DNA of 64,000 nt from Molanna angustata. Its lineage: Eukaryota > Arthropoda > Insecta > Trichoptera > Molannidae. The translations under genes were made by a program, and so were the position numbers. Shown in pieces: positions 47,179 through 61,600 of the stretch (position 1 is the stretch's first letter; the number at the start of each line of letters is the position of its first letter). Location of the stretch: assembly GCA_963576475.1 (NCBI GenBank), contig OY754982.1:15008217-15072216 (forward strand). The letters run 5' to 3'. A model generated the notes under the pieces. The model was not told where the DNA came from, did no database searches, and was given only the letters and a program-made list of their open reading frames with translations.

Positions 47179-47574
47179 TTTATAACCAGTGCAGAATAAA
47201 TAAATAGAAATAAAATTCCACCAACCACAAACTTGGTCAATTTAAGTTAATATTAGGAATGTAAATTCATTATAATTTGACAAATTTGATTTTTTTACTC
47301 ATTTTTAATACAAACATGTTTTGTTGGCTAGTAAATTTAACATATTCTCATAGTTAATTTAACTTAAATCAGTCACTCTACAGATTACACTCAATTGAGC
47401 TTGTATAAATGAAAACAGAAGAGATATATACCAATGTGTAACCATTATATGCTAAAGGACGGATTGAAAGATAAAAGAATAATATTAGGAACTAAAAACA
47501 AAAGAAAACATATTATTAAGAGGACATCTGAGAATTAATCATACATTTTAAGAAAAGGCACAGAACAACATACA

Positions 47575-48055
47575 TACCATCACGCCGTGTCCCTCGCGGG
47601 GTAGGCAGAGAGAACCGAAAGCCACTTATTTCTATCTTGACACACATTCATCGCCTCCTCAACATTCATACATCGTCTTATACATGTTCGTCTGTTGTTC
47701 ATGCTTCTGACATTTCCGTCTTTCAAAATACCGTCCACATGGACATGCCATCCCTTCCTTGGGCGGCCCCGACCTCTCATTAGATTCCTGTCCGCAGTAT
47801 ATATTTTCTTCGTCAGGTGTTCCTCATTCATTCTCCCCATGTGGCCAAACCATCTCAATGTATTCACTTTCATTCTATTAATGACATCTTTCTTTATCTT
47901 ACATTCTTTCCTTATGTCCTCATTTCTGACCCTGTCATACATCGTCCTATTACAGATTCTTCTTAGCGATCTCATTTCAACTGCATTTATTCTGCTTTCG
48001 TGCGACCTCTGCCATGTCCAGGTTTCACTTGCATACGTCAGGGTTGGCACTTAGA
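47575..48055 (-). pseudogene. LINE 3' end, second copy of the 21.4-kb family
   Basis: A 156-codon minus frame, longer and more intact than the copy at 21.4 kb: LTYASETWTWQRSHESRINA, DRVRNEDIRKEC, TLRWFGHMGRMNEE, GRGRPRKGWHVHVDGILKDG, TCIRRCMNVEEAMNVC and a terminal WLSVLSAYPARDTA before the stop. The 'S-A-Y-P-x' ending and the 'gatggtatgtatgt' 3' tail mark it as one LINE family. 5'-truncated. Confidence 0.75.
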
Positions 48056-48286
48056 TAGCATTAACCTATTTTTATCTCAATTATTATTTCTACAGTTGTG
48101 AACTTTAGAGAGAGCATCCTCAGAGATGGCTCCTATTTGTTTTGTGAGACTAAGATAGCATAGCATAATAGATATAAATGGAAATCACAATGGGATAGGT
48201 CATGGTAATTATATACAAAACATTTCCCTTGCCGGGAAAATAACATCTTTGTCACATCGCATTGCCATTTTATATATTATTTCTGT

Positions 48287-48328
48287 TATATACATACATA
48301 CATACAAATATGTATGTATGTATGTATA
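48287..48328. repeat. (ACAT)n/(TGTA)n inverted microsatellite
   Basis: 'acatacatacatac' is followed at once by 'tatgtatgtatgtatgta', a self-complementary microsatellite. Confidence 0.8.
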
Positions 48329-48559
48329 TTCAATATTCAGATGTAAAAAAAGTGCAATTTCTTACATCTAGTATGAACAAAAAAATAAATAAATTGAAAA
48401 ATACAAATTTACATAGTATGACTTATATAAAAACAAAAACACATAATATATTAAAAGAGCTATTCATTTCTGTATTCAGCACCTAGTAATATGCAATTAC
48501 ACACTTAATAACATAATGGATCATGGATTTTTTTCTTTAATGGTTGATAATTCCTGAAT

Positions 48560-48905
48560 GCATTTTTGAAGAGCTGGGCTAGTGCCAGTAAACCTACTGG
48601 CGAAAGAATGAGAACGATTATTCAGAAGGGACCTATCAATTTACCAAAGAGAGCGAATTGCAGGAGAGAGAGACGATGATGCATAAATGGCAAGAGGAAT
48701 GGGATGTCTCCCAAAAATGTAGATGGATGAACAGAATGATTAAAAATGTAAGAAGATGGATTGAGATCACACGAACAGGTAAAATTTAGAATGATGCAGT
48801 GCATGTCGGGTCACGGAGTCTTAAAATACCTTCATAGAATTCGGATGGCCTAGTCAGAGGCATGCATTTACTGTGTGATCTTGGCTGTACAAATGGGATG
48901 AAGCG
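48560..48905 (+). pseudogene. Decayed R1-group LINE C-terminal fragment
   Basis: Plus frames with stops read 'MMHKWQEEWDVSQKCRWMNR', 'IKNVRRWIEITRTGK', then (shifted) 'QCMSGHGVLKYLHRIRMA'. This is the 'WQxxWdxsxKGRWT...LIPxVxxWIxR...QxLTGHGxFxxYLxR' region of insect R1-clade retrotransposons. Confidence 0.6.
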
Positions 48906-49013
48906 TCAACGCTGAGTCCATAGTAATTTAGCGAAATTTAAATTAAATGTAATGCTCTAACAAAACATCAAAATGAAATCACAATACAATAATGTAATAA
49001 TTGCATAATCAAA

Positions 49014-49308
49014 TAATAATGAGCACATGCTTTGCCATCCCTGATTTGCTATTATGTAAATAAGGCACAATAGGTGTGCTTGAGAAATAATAATGAGCAC
49101 ATGCTTTGCCATCCCTGATTTGCTATTATGTAAATAAGGCACAATAGGTGTGCTTGAGAAATAATAATGAGCACATGCTTTGCCATCCCTGATTTGCTAT
49201 TATGTAAATAAGGCACAATAGGTGTGCTTGAGAAATAATAATGAGCACATGCTTTGCCATCCCTGATTTGCTATTATGTAAATAAGGCACAATAGGTGTG
49301 CTTGAGAA
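49014..49308. repeat. 74-bp minisatellite, 4 copies
   Basis: 'gagcacatgctttgccatcc' starts at 49021, 49095, 49169 and 49243, a constant period of 74. The copies look identical, so expansion is recent. The minus-strand ORFs across it are by-products. Confidence 0.9.
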
Positions 49309-51770
49309 AAAAAAATACTGAGATGAATACTCCCTACAATCACAATTTCAGTCATCCATAGTAAATATATGTCATTTCTGATTTCGCGACTCAATTTAAA
49401 TTCTCTCACAATATGAAGGTTGATACAAAATTATAAATATTAATTGATGTTATGTATTTAATACATTGAAAATGAAATTTTTATATAAATTCAAAAATAA
49501 GTATAGTATTTCACCAAGAATTGTCCATTGACAAACTAGATAAATAAATTATTTCATCAAACTTTTCAAACATACAAAAAAAGTTTACAGAAAAATCAAT
49601 AAAATAATATAAACAATTCAAACATAGAGATCGTTACATTTCGGTACAAAACATTAATAAGAGTAATAATTTATAAACAAATAAATTTAAACTTAAATAC
49701 TAATAATTTATGTGGTAGTAATTAGAGTAATAATGTAATACTAGTTATAATGAAATTAATAGACTCTTAAATGTAATTGTTTTTATTTACAATATAATAT
49801 TTAGATTTTATTATTTAATAGAGAAAATAACAAAATTAATAGAAAATAAACATTATATTTATTGCATAGTAATATATTGTCAAAATACATCAGTCATGTG
49901 TACCTATTATAATCTGATTATATTTCAGGTACATTGTTTGCAAACAAAAATCAAACATAAAATGCCCCATCAGATACTTAATATATAATATATAGTCATA
50001 TACTGGTTATGAGAAGTAATTTATGTATTAAAATCACCAGTCCTTCTGGGTATTTGACCATTTTTAAATAAATACATTATATAATTATACAATAAATAGA
50101 AGAAATTATTAATCTACGAAAAGTGAATTTTTATCAAAAACCTATCCGTATTTTCAAAATTGAGCTGCAGGAATAAATAACAGTTTTTCTTTTAATCTTT
50201 AATTTGAATACGTTAACAGTAAATATATGTCGCGGATTCACTGGAATAAAGCAAATGTATCTTTTATAAAATAAAAAAATGTTAGCGGCAATTTGATTGA
50301 TACTCGCTCAAATCAACACAACAATTTGAAGTCACCTAGTACATATATGAATGTACCAAACCTACAAATTATTATTTGAACATTTTTCTTTGATAAATTC
50401 ATAGAATATCATTAATAACGTAAATACATAAGACACAAATTTGTCATTCAGTATTGCAACAACTGCGATGCCAACTCCTTGAGAGTGTAAAATAATAAAA
50501 AAAATTCAAGCATTATAAAAGTAGATCCTAAATTTGCATCACGTTAATAAACAACGGGCTGCAGCATGCAAATAAATTTATAATACTAAACAAAATTGAG
50601 GTTAAGTTTCATAAAACTATTTCGTTTCTACTTATATGTTGCAATATAAATGTAATAGAAACATTGAAAGCTATTATTTTATATAAAGCTATGTTATTCA
50701 CATAGAATAATAATTGAATAGAATACTCTTTAGCCAGCAGTAAATGAGACTGCTTTATGTTGACTAATTTGGTCAACATTTTGCTACGAGCATTCAGTAA
50801 TCATTTGGCTGTCTGCGTGATACGTTCTCCAAATAGGTAATTTTTTAACTGCTTGCAAAATTATTTACGCAGTCATAATGAGTAGTACTATACGAACAAT
50901 GTCTACCAGCAGAGTCATACATGTATTGACACAAGCCGGCCAATAAAACGGCTTCACTTTTTCAGTGAGGTATTATATGGGAATGAGTATTCTATAGTTT
51001 TATTATTATTATATGGTTATTTATAAAAACATTTCACACATTTTATCGTGATTTGTGATGTAACAGAACTATTTAAAAAAAAATATAAATCCCATCTCTT
51101 TTATAAGTAATAATAACAGAACCATATATCTGTACATAAATTTTAAAAAAATACTAATGGCAAAACAGTTATTGAAAGACAATTAATGCATACATTTATA
51201 ATACAATCTTTTAAACATTACAACTAAATTACACATTTTTATTTTATCACATTTCAACGATTCCATATCTCCCAGGAACAATATTATATATTTTCATTTA
51301 AACTATTTCCAGTCATTTGATTAAGTCATAAGTAGCGTAGATTGACAAATATATAAATGAAAATTTAATACTTTCTATCGCATAAGTATTTAATTAATGA
51401 TCATTTATATTAAATATAATGAAAACTTCCTTGCACCCTAAGCAAGTTGCGAGTTTATTGCCAGATGGCAATTTCTTCTAACAAACCAGTGTTTCCAGCT
51501 CAGAGAAGCAAGAGTTGTGTGAAATTTGTAGAAAAAAATGAGCATCATAATTTTTTTTTGAGCATCTTATTATTTGGTTTCATAAGTCAACTTTGAGTGT
51601 CATGCAAAGTTTAAAATGTGGTTTTGTTGCTATGAAACTCATTATTTATAAATGATGCATGAAATGAACCCAAACCATCTGTTCATACTTCTATTTCAGA
51701 CAAATATTAATTCAATTTTGTTTATATTTTCTGTAGCATTTTTATACATGGTTTTGTCTGAATTATCAAT
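49309..51770. other. AT-rich intergenic stretch
   Basis: Nothing recognisable apart from A/T-rich low-complexity sequence. No ORF with support. Confidence 0.45.
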
Positions 51771-51777
51771 TTATCAT

Positions 51778-52586
51778 GGTATTATACGATTACATGAAAA
51801 TTCTTCGAAACACAATTGTTCGAATGCGCAATTGTACGAATAACAATTTTTCGAAAATCAGTTATCAGAATGACAATTGTCCGAAAGCAAATTATTCAAA
51901 CTAACATTTGTTGGAAAACCAATTAACCGAATTTAATATATTTTTGTGTCATTATGTTGCCTCCTTTGACATATTTGTTGCCAGTAAAATATATTCGATG
52001 AAGACTATTATTAGTTACTTGTATTATTGTTGGGTACGTATGATTGCACATTTTTAATAACTGATGTTTGACAGTGCGGGATAGCCTAGTTTGTACACCA
52101 GTTTATGTTTATCTAGTATTCACACCAATTAAGTTATTTTATTTTAATATTGTTACTTTTTTAAATATATAATGCAACTGGCTCACGCCAGTCGCATTTA
52201 TATCTGCAAACAAACCTAACCAACCTATTTTTACCAAAGTTTTGTAGGTTTAGGTTTAAAAAATAGGTGTACATCCTAGGATATCTGACAGCGCGGTGCG
52301 TCGCCATGTTGTTCATTCCATAGATTTTTATTAAACAATATACCAATACTATGTATATGTAGTACTCCGTGCAAAAAGTGAGTTTTCGATTCATACAAAA
52401 TTTGCTAACTACGACATCTAGCATATTATAATAAAAATCTATGGTTTATTCCTCTCACAATACAACCAACATGACGTCATAAAAATTCGAACAATTGTAA
52501 ATTCTGATAATTGTGTATTCGTAAAATTGAGCATTCGAATAATTGTTTTTCAAATAATTTTCCTGTCACCGTATTATACTAGGTAG
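51778..52586. mobile_element. Foldback-type element with iterated CAATTGTTCGAA arms
   Basis: The left end 'attatacgattacatgaaaa' is roughly inverted at the right ('ttttcctgtcaccgtattat'). The left arm (about 51795-51940) is seven degenerate copies of a ~17-bp unit around CAATTGTTCGAA. The right arm (52485-52560) carries four or more in reverse orientation. Subrepeated arms recall the FB elements of Drosophila. The middle (51950-52470) has no transposase. It lies only 40 bases 3' of the ihog stop codon, so may form part of the 3'UTR. Confidence 0.6.
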
Positions 52587-52622
52587 TTATAAATTATATG
52601 ACAACTATGAATGTAGCTGATG

Positions 52623-55600
52623 TCAGACGTAGTTTTCTCTAGTTGGTAATGAGACAGCTCCTTGTTTTCTAAGTTCACTCCTACATGTGTTAGCCACAAC
52701 CTCACCAGAAGATCTCGGAGACTGCGATGAACAATTGTTGTTCTGTGCTGAGATGTATGACATTTCCAAATCTACGTTTTCACCCTGCAATCATTCCTAG
52801 GATTTTAATTATTATGTAGGTACAACTTGGGTTTAAACTTATTAACATAGTGCCATGAATTAGTTAAATTAATTGATTTATTTCAATGAATTTAATTTTC
52901 TAACTAATTATATTTAATAAATTAACCAAGTTAATTAAATTATTAAATTAATTTAGTTTATTTAAATGTTTTTTTTTAAATATTATTATAAATTTCTATA
53001 AACCGAAATATATTTTAAAAACAATTGAATAAAAAAAATTAGTAGAATATTAGAAAATGACAATTTTTCTATGGAGCATGATATTTTGCAATGCAATGTT
53101 TACACATAACTAAGAGATTGATATGTCTCCACACTAAATTAAAAACCGTGAATGTGCCATCAGGAAGACATCTTAAATTGAGCTCATATGGATCAATAAT
53201 GATTTTTTGTATGTATATAGTACTATTTGTTCATTTGTACAATGTAATGAGTTGTGATGTATGTAATTATTGTTGCAGTTATCACCACAGGTAACTGCGG
53301 CTTTGTACATGATAATCTGGATTTAGATGTATTTTATTATGTTTCTTTTTTTATTGGTACAAATTTTTTTAAAGGCACACTATATCCTATTCTGATTCAT
53401 TTCATAGTACCAAAACGTCTATAACCAACAGGCCACCGTGGATAAAAAGATTTTATCCGTGCAGTGCAACGTAATGAGTCCCTTATAAATGCAGTTAACT
53501 TTTTGACATTTCTCATATACTAAAATTTTGACGGATAAATTTAGACGAATCAGAATAGGACATACTGTCTTTACTATTTATATAATATTATCAACCTCAA
53601 TACAAGCCATCTCTAGTAAGGTTGATAATTATACATCATTTTGTATGTAAACTGTGAATATAAATAAATAAATAAGTCAATATTGCGGCATAATATAATT
53701 GCAATTTCAAAATAAAAAGGTCTTTCAAGTGAAATAAGTTGTCCCCAACATACATAGAACTCATAGCATTAAACATTTCAGTAAATTGCTATTTGAAAAA
53801 ATGTATATGCACTTTAAACATGTACTTTTTTATACATTCCCTAAACTAGGCAAAATGATTGTACTCTATAAAAAGGCAGGAATAGAACCTGTTACCACTG
53901 GATTACTAATCCGGAGCACTAGCCGCTCTACCACTGACCCATCTAGGAATACTTTGCTCCAGAAGCAAACTATTAAACTTTGAGAGATCTTATATCCCTA
54001 TAAATTAGTACTAAAGTGTAATTAATTAGCTGTTTAGCCATATAAATTATTATACGGCTGCAGTCCTATACTGGCAGTAAAAATGATAGTGAAGTTAGTG
54101 CAGTACCTACTCAAAGTGTTTCAGTGTTATCCAACTGTTGATTTGTTCAAGAGAATTTATTTCTCTTAACATATCGACAAAGTACCGAGCCAAGATATGC
54201 GAGATTTGTATACCAGGTCTATATTTATGATGTTTTTTTCAACTTTGAAGTCAAAAAACACCAACATAGAGATTCCGCAGCATATATGTAATACATAATA
54301 TGGATTTACTCAGAATTTGGAATAGAACATTAATTTAGTGTGTCTGTATGTGTATATCCCCTCCCCCTTATAACTTTTGATCCGCTCAATGCACAAAGCC
54401 TAATATATAGAAAGTTTATACTCTGAATTTTGAATTTTTGTTTCAGTGAGATCCACACTATATAATTTAATTTTCTATAAAAAAATACGAACATTGTAGT
54501 AGTACATAAAAATTGAATTTAATGACGACATCGTTTCATACAATTTGTAAGGCAGTATACACTACACAATATCTACGGGGACTCTATAATTTGATACTTA
54601 ATCTCCAAACATACATAAATACCATCATGCTGTTTTCATTTTCTGGGTAGGAAAAAAGACTGACCTCCAAACTATCCTATCCTGACGTACATACTTACAT
54701 GTTTTATATAGAAAATAAAATATCGTAAATATTTATTTATTTTTTGTGTTTATAGTTTGGTACATATTCTTTAATTATACATGCTATCGCCATCGGCAGT
54801 TTGATCTCATGTGTTACATGCAACTAGTAAATTAGTACTATTATTATATGGCTGCAGTCCTATATTGGCAGAAAAAATGATAGAAAAGTTAGTGCAGTAC
54901 CAACTTAAGTTGTTTCAGTGTTAGGTATAATACAAAATAATAAATGTGTATATAAAAGCATACAGAATATAACGGACCTCACCTGATGATGCAGTGGATT
55001 AGGAGTGATAGTGATTGTTGGCATTGATGGTTGAGCTGAAGGAAGAAAGCCGTTTCCTATCTCCCCTCCACCCCCTACTCCGCCATCACTCTGTTTTGTT
55101 GGAGGATCTTCTCCACCTACGGGAGCATTATTTATTTTTTACAAATCGACTAAAGAAATTTTTTTCTTGAGCAATATTTTAACTAAAGATGACAATATTT
55201 GTACAAAAAATTTATGGAAGTTTAAATGCTAATTATTTGATTACAATTCATAATGTGTATAGTATGTTGTGATAGTATAATAATAATATAACTAAGATGA
55301 TAACCAAACTCTTTTTCCATTCTATTCTACTTGAATCAAATACATATATGTCCCCTTAAAAGTCATTAAAAATAACCAAACAGACATGGTGTTTGAATAA
55401 TAACTTCTTATTCAGAAAATATGTATCTTCTTTTTCTTTGCCTTCTCCTATCTTAGTCGGGGTCGGTTCTCCTGGTACATAATCGCCAGGACACGGTCCA
55501 CAGTCTTCAAGGTATCTATATCCCTTTTGGATGCTGGACCACCAAGTTGCCAGGGAACAATATGTAAATATAATTGGTAAAATATGTATCTAAGAGTATA

Positions 55601-58600
55601 ATATTTACCTTTCTTTTTCTTATAAATAAATACGGCTATTCCGATAGCCCCGAGCACAGCCAGGCCTCCAGCAGCCCCCCCAGCTATGAGATACACCTTC
55701 CCGCTTCCTCCAGATCCTCCATCAGCACTACCACTACCTGAAGAAAGGACAGCTTCTGCCGGTTTCTCCACTACTGGTGCTTCTGAAATAATAAATATTT
55801 TTATTAAATAGGAGAAACATAAATGTTGCCAATTAATATATTGTTATGTCCCTATGTCTTGTTATGTCCTAATTTCAGATATATGTATTGGAATTTAGAC
55901 AGCCCTATTTGATGATTCACATTCATTGCAAGGCCATCGAAATTGCATTTATTTTAAATATAGATAAATGAAGTTGATTTGAAGCATTCTTACGAAATAA
56001 TGTACTCCTAATTATTTTATTCTTAAGCAATGTCATATATTGTTAAGTTCCATCTTTTAGCGAAATGTGTAAATAGTAGCTCATTACAAATCATGTTTAT
56101 TTAACAATTTATTGAAATGGTCTCCAACAATTCCAAAATGTAGTACCTACTATTAATCCTTAATTTGTAATGTGGAAAAACAAGTAGAAATATAATATAA
56201 AGTATTACAACGCACTTAGTGTCTTTTGTGTAATGATAGCGGAGAAGTCGCTGGCAACGGCCGGAGTAAAGCTCTGCAGTTTGATCTCATAAGGAGTGGC
56301 TGGTGTGAGGTGACGCAGAATCAGAGATCGGGCTTTGCCACCTTCCACAGCAGCTTTCACATAATCTCCAGCAGAAGACGCCATGCGGTAATATACATAG
56401 AAACCTTCCACTGGAGTTTCTTTCACATTGGTTGGTGGATTTGGTAGCTGAAATAAATTAAAAAAGAAAATTATATTATAATTCATACATCTGGTTTTTG
56501 TTTCCTTCTAATACACTCCACTAGTTTTCTCTTGTTAAGGTATCTATGTAAATTACGTTTTAGAAAACATTTTGTATTATCTGTTATTTTATCCTTTCTT
56601 TTGTATATAATATTAAGTAAAAAAAATATATGAACCAAAGCTGAATAGGGTAAAGAAGACTGAAGTGTTATGTTATATGCTTGACAACAATATGAAATAC
56701 ATTTTATGTGCCCGATAACAATTTCAAATACATTTTATGTGCCCAGTAACAATAAGAAATACATTTTTCTGGCCTATCTGTAGAGAATAATGATACAAAT
56801 AAAGCGTGTTTATACCTGCCAATACAATTTTATTTCTGTAGGAGATATAGGTTCCGCTTTAGTGAGCTGCGGCGCTGGAGGTGCTCTTGCAAGTCCTGTC
56901 CCCCTCTGCAAAAGGAATCTTCCAGAATTCTTTCCCTGTTTGTTGTCATTGTTACTGTACACTGCAGATATCCGGAACCTACGAATTTAGAAAATATTAA
57001 GAAAAAATTCACATAATAACTATTTACATAATATGTAAAAGATTTTTTTTGTACTTTTAAAGAAACTAAATCACTGTAATCAATAGAAATCATATTCTTT
57101 TGACGTATTGATAAAATAGAGTTGATGTTGGAATATTATAGGAAAACTGGGAAATCAAGTAACCTAGAGTGCTTATGATCTGTCATTGGCTAGTTTACGT
57201 GATCACTTTAATTGTTTGCGCAACTTTCACCAATTATGCCTTTTATTGAGTTACCTTATCAATCAAATTTTTGAAAGTGCTATTTACATTGCTCACCAAT
57301 ATTGGAGTGCTTGAAAATAAGCTAAGTGATCAACAAACTTTGTTCTAATCCTATCTATTGATAAATTTGTTCATAAATAATCAATTGAAAAGTCTTGATT
57401 TCTCCGTTCTCATAATATATTCAATTTCGTCTCTATTGAGATATTAATTTGTCAACAAATATCATTGAATCCCACCAGGGATAAAAATCCAATGTATGCG
57501 TATATTTTTATGATTGTGATAACCAACAACCAACATTATTTATTACAAATCAATTAAGTTATACAACCAGTTTTTAAGCGACTACGATTTCATTAATTGA
57601 GATCTATATTGATGAAGAAGCAATCACATTGAAACCAGTTGTATGAAATAACTCACCTGTGAACACAATTTCATTTCTATATGAATGTGAGATGATTCTT
57701 ACTTATAAACATGATCTGGTTCCAAACCGTCAACTTCATAAGATCTGATGTGAGACAAGACATCTTGATTACTGGTCATCCATTCCGATCCCCTTTCTGA
57801 ACCTCCTGGACTACTCTGAAATAATACAAGCAAAATTTATTTATTAATTATTTAAGGAAAATTGAAATCCAACAAAACTATAAATATAAAGCTGTAAACT
57901 GTACCACGAACAAAATGGGTAGCTGTATCCATCAGTTGACTATCTCAATCTACACAAATATAAAGTATATAAAAAACCTGGCATGTCATAGGAGGGCTGA
58001 CTGAAATATTTCTGTGTATTTTGGGATTAACATCCGTATTCAGAGACAAATATGAGGTCTTTTCATTTCTCATATTTGTCTTTGAATATGGATATTTCAT
58101 AAAATTTACAGTGTTGGCCTTCGTACCTCAGTTGGTTGGCATCTGACTGCTGATTCCATCTATTCGATTTCTGGTGGAGACACAGTATATAATTTTATTT
58201 TCAGTCTGAATCTGTGAGATGATTAATATCATAAATCTCCAGAATGTGGCAACGTATTATTGGGTGCATGTTATTATTTGACATAGTACAGCTGTTAGTT
58301 GCTCGAGAAGAAATATCAAATAAAACAAAGTATTTATGTTATTAGTATTCCTATATTTGACATAGTACAGCTGTTAGTTGCTCGAGAAGAAATATAAAAT
58401 AAAACAAAGTATTTATGTTATTAGTATTCCTATATTTGACATAGTACAGCTGTTAGTTGCTCGAGAAGAAATATCAAATAAAACAAAGTATTTATGTTAT
58501 TAGTATTCCTATATTTGACATAGTACAGCTGTTAGTTGCTCGAGAAGAAATATAAAATAAAACAAAGTATTTATGTTATTAGTATTCCTATATTTGACAT

Positions 58601-61600
58601 AGTACAGCTGTTAGTTGCTCGAGAAGAAATATAAAATAAAACAAAGTATTTATGTTATTAGTATTCCTATATTTGACATAGTACAGCTGTTAGTTGCTCG
58701 AGAAGAAATATCAAATAAAACAAAGTATTTATGTTATTAGTATTCCTATATTTGACATAGTACAGCTGTTAGTTGCTCGAGAAGAAATATCAAATAAAAC
58801 AAAGTATTTATGTTATTAGTATTCCTATATTTGACATAGTACAGCTGTTAGTTGCTCGAGAAGAAATATAAAATAAAACAAAGTATTTATGTTATTAGTA
58901 TTCCTATATTTGACATAGTACAGCTGTTAGTTGCTCGAGAAGAAATATAAAATAAAACAAAGTATTTATGTTATTAGTATTCCTATATTTGACATAGTAC
59001 AGCTGTTAGTTGCTCGAGAAGAAATATAAAATAAAACAAAGTATTTATGTTATTAGTATTCCTATATTTGACATAGTACAGCTGTTAGTTGCTCGAGAAG
59101 AAATATAAAATAAAACAAAGTATTTATGTTATTAGTATTCCTATATTTGACATAGTACAGCTGTTAGTTGCTCGAGAAGAAATATAAAATAAAACAAAGT
59201 ATTTATGTTATTAGTATTCCTATATTTGACATAGTACAGCTGTTAGTTGCTCGAGAAGAAATATAAAATAAAACAAAGTATTTATGTTATTAGTATTCCT
59301 ATATTTGACATAGTACAGCTGTTAGTTGCTCGAGAAGAAATATAAAATAAAACAAAGTATTTATGTTATTAGTATTCCTATATTTGACATAGTACAGCTG
59401 TTAGTTGCTCGAGAAGAAATATAAAATAAAACAAAGTATTTATGTTATTAGTATTCCTATATTTGACATAGTACAGCTGTTAGTTGCTCGAGAAGAAATA
59501 TAAAATAAAACAAAGTATTTATGTTATTAGTATTCCTATATTTGACATAGTACAGCTGTTAGTTGCTCGAGAAGAAATATAAAATAAAACAAAGTATTTA
59601 TGTTATTAGTATTCCTATATTTGACATAGTACAGCTGTTAGTTGCTCGAGAAGAAATATAAAATAAAACAAAGTATTTATGTTATTAGTATTCCTATATT
59701 TGACATAGTACAGCTGTTAGTTGCTCGAGAAGAAATATCAAATAAAACAAAGTATTTATGTTATTAGTATTCCTATATTTGACATAGTACAGCTGTTAGT
59801 TGCTCGAGAAGAAATATAAAATAAAACAAAGTATTTATGTTATTAGTATTCCTATATTTGACATAGTACAGCTGTTAGTTGCTCGAGAAGAAATATCAAA
59901 TAAAACAAAGTATTTATGTTATTAGTATTCCTATATTTGACATAGTACAGCTGTTAGTTGCTCGAGAAGAAATATAAAATAAAACAAAGTATTTATGTTA
60001 TTAGTATTCCTATATTTGACATAGTACAGCTGTTAGTTGCTCGAGAAGAAATATCAAATAAAACAAAGTATTTATGTTATTAGTATTCCTATATTTGACA
60101 TAGTACAGCTGTTAGTTGCTCGAGAAGAAATATCAAATAAAACAAAGTATTTATGTTATTAGTATTCCTATATTTGACATAGTACAGCTGTTAGTTGCTC
60201 GAGAAGAAATATCAAATAAAACAAAGTATTTATGTTATTAGTATTCCTATATTTGACATAGTACAGCTGTTAGTTGCTCGAGAAGAAATATAAAATAAAA
60301 CAAAGTATTTATGTTATTAGTATTCCTATATTTGACATAGTACAGCTGTTAGTTGCTCGAGAAGAAATATAAAATAAAACAAAGTATTTATGTTATTAGT
60401 ATTCCTATATTTGACATAGTACAGCTGTTAGTTGCTCGAGAAGAAATATAAAATAAAACAAAGTATTTATGTTATTAGTATTCCTATATTTGACATAGTA
60501 CAGCTGTTAGTTGCTCGAGAAGAAATATAAAATAAAACAAAGTATTTATGTTATTAGTATTCCTATATTTGACATAGTACAGCTGTTAGTTGCTCGAGAA
60601 GAAATATAAAATAAAACAAAGTATTTATGTTATTAGTATTCCTATATTTGACATAGTACAGCTGTTAGTTGCTCGAGAAGAAATATAAAATAAAACAAAG
60701 TATTTATGTTATTAGTATTCCTATATTTGACATAGTACAGCTGTTAGTTGCTCGAGAAGAAATATAAAATAAAACAAAGTATTTATGTTATTAGTATTCC
60801 TATATTTGACATAGTACAGCTGTTAGTTGCTCGAGAAGAAATATAAAATAAAACAAAGTATTTATGTTATTAGTATTCCTATATTTGACATAGTACAGCT
60901 GTTAGTTGCTCGAGAAGAAATATAAAATAAAACAAAGTATTTATGTTATTAGTATTCCTATATTTGACATAGTACAGCTGTTAGTTGCTCGAGAAGAAAT
61001 ATCAAATAAAACAAAGTATTTATGTTATTAGTATTCCTATATTTGACATAGTACAGCTGTTAGTTGCTCGAGAAGAAATATCAAATAAAACAAAGTATTT
61101 ATGTTATTAGTATTCCTATATTTGACATAGTACAGCTGTTAGTTGCTCGAGAAGAAATATCAAATAAAACAAAGTATTTATGTTATTAGTATTCCTATAT
61201 TTGACATAGTACAGCTGTTAGTTGCTCGAGAAGAAATATAAAATAAAACAAAGTATTTATGTTATTAGTATTCCTATATTTGACATAGTACAGCTGTTAG
61301 TTGCTCGAGAAGAAATATAAAATAAAACAAAGTATTTATGTTATTAGTATTCCTATATTTGACATAGTACAGCTGTTAGTTGCTCGAGAAGAAATATAAA
61401 ATAAAACAAAGTATTTATGTTATTAGTATTCCTATATTTGACATAGTACAGCTGTTAGTTGCTCGAGAAGAAATATAAAATAAAACAAAGTATTTATGTT
61501 ATTAGTATTCCTATATTTGACATAGTACAGCTGTTAGTTGCTCGAGAAGAAATATAAAATAAAACAAAGTATTTATGTTATTAGTATTCCTATATTTGAC

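Noticed and set aside
47695..48054. 119-aa plus-strand ORF
   Set aside because: Antisense shadow of the second copy of the same LINE family.
51652..51843. 63-aa ORF with a hydrophobic stretch
   Set aside because: It overlaps the arm of the foldback element and has no further support.
55448..55608. Extension of the ihog transmembrane ORF past 55609 (reading into [20 protein letters not shown]...)
   Set aside because: A good GT donor (gtaaat) lies after KKKKG, and the next exon at 55116 joins in phase. The read-through is intron; the end may be a LINE tail ('[21 protein letters not shown]') but evidence is too thin to list.
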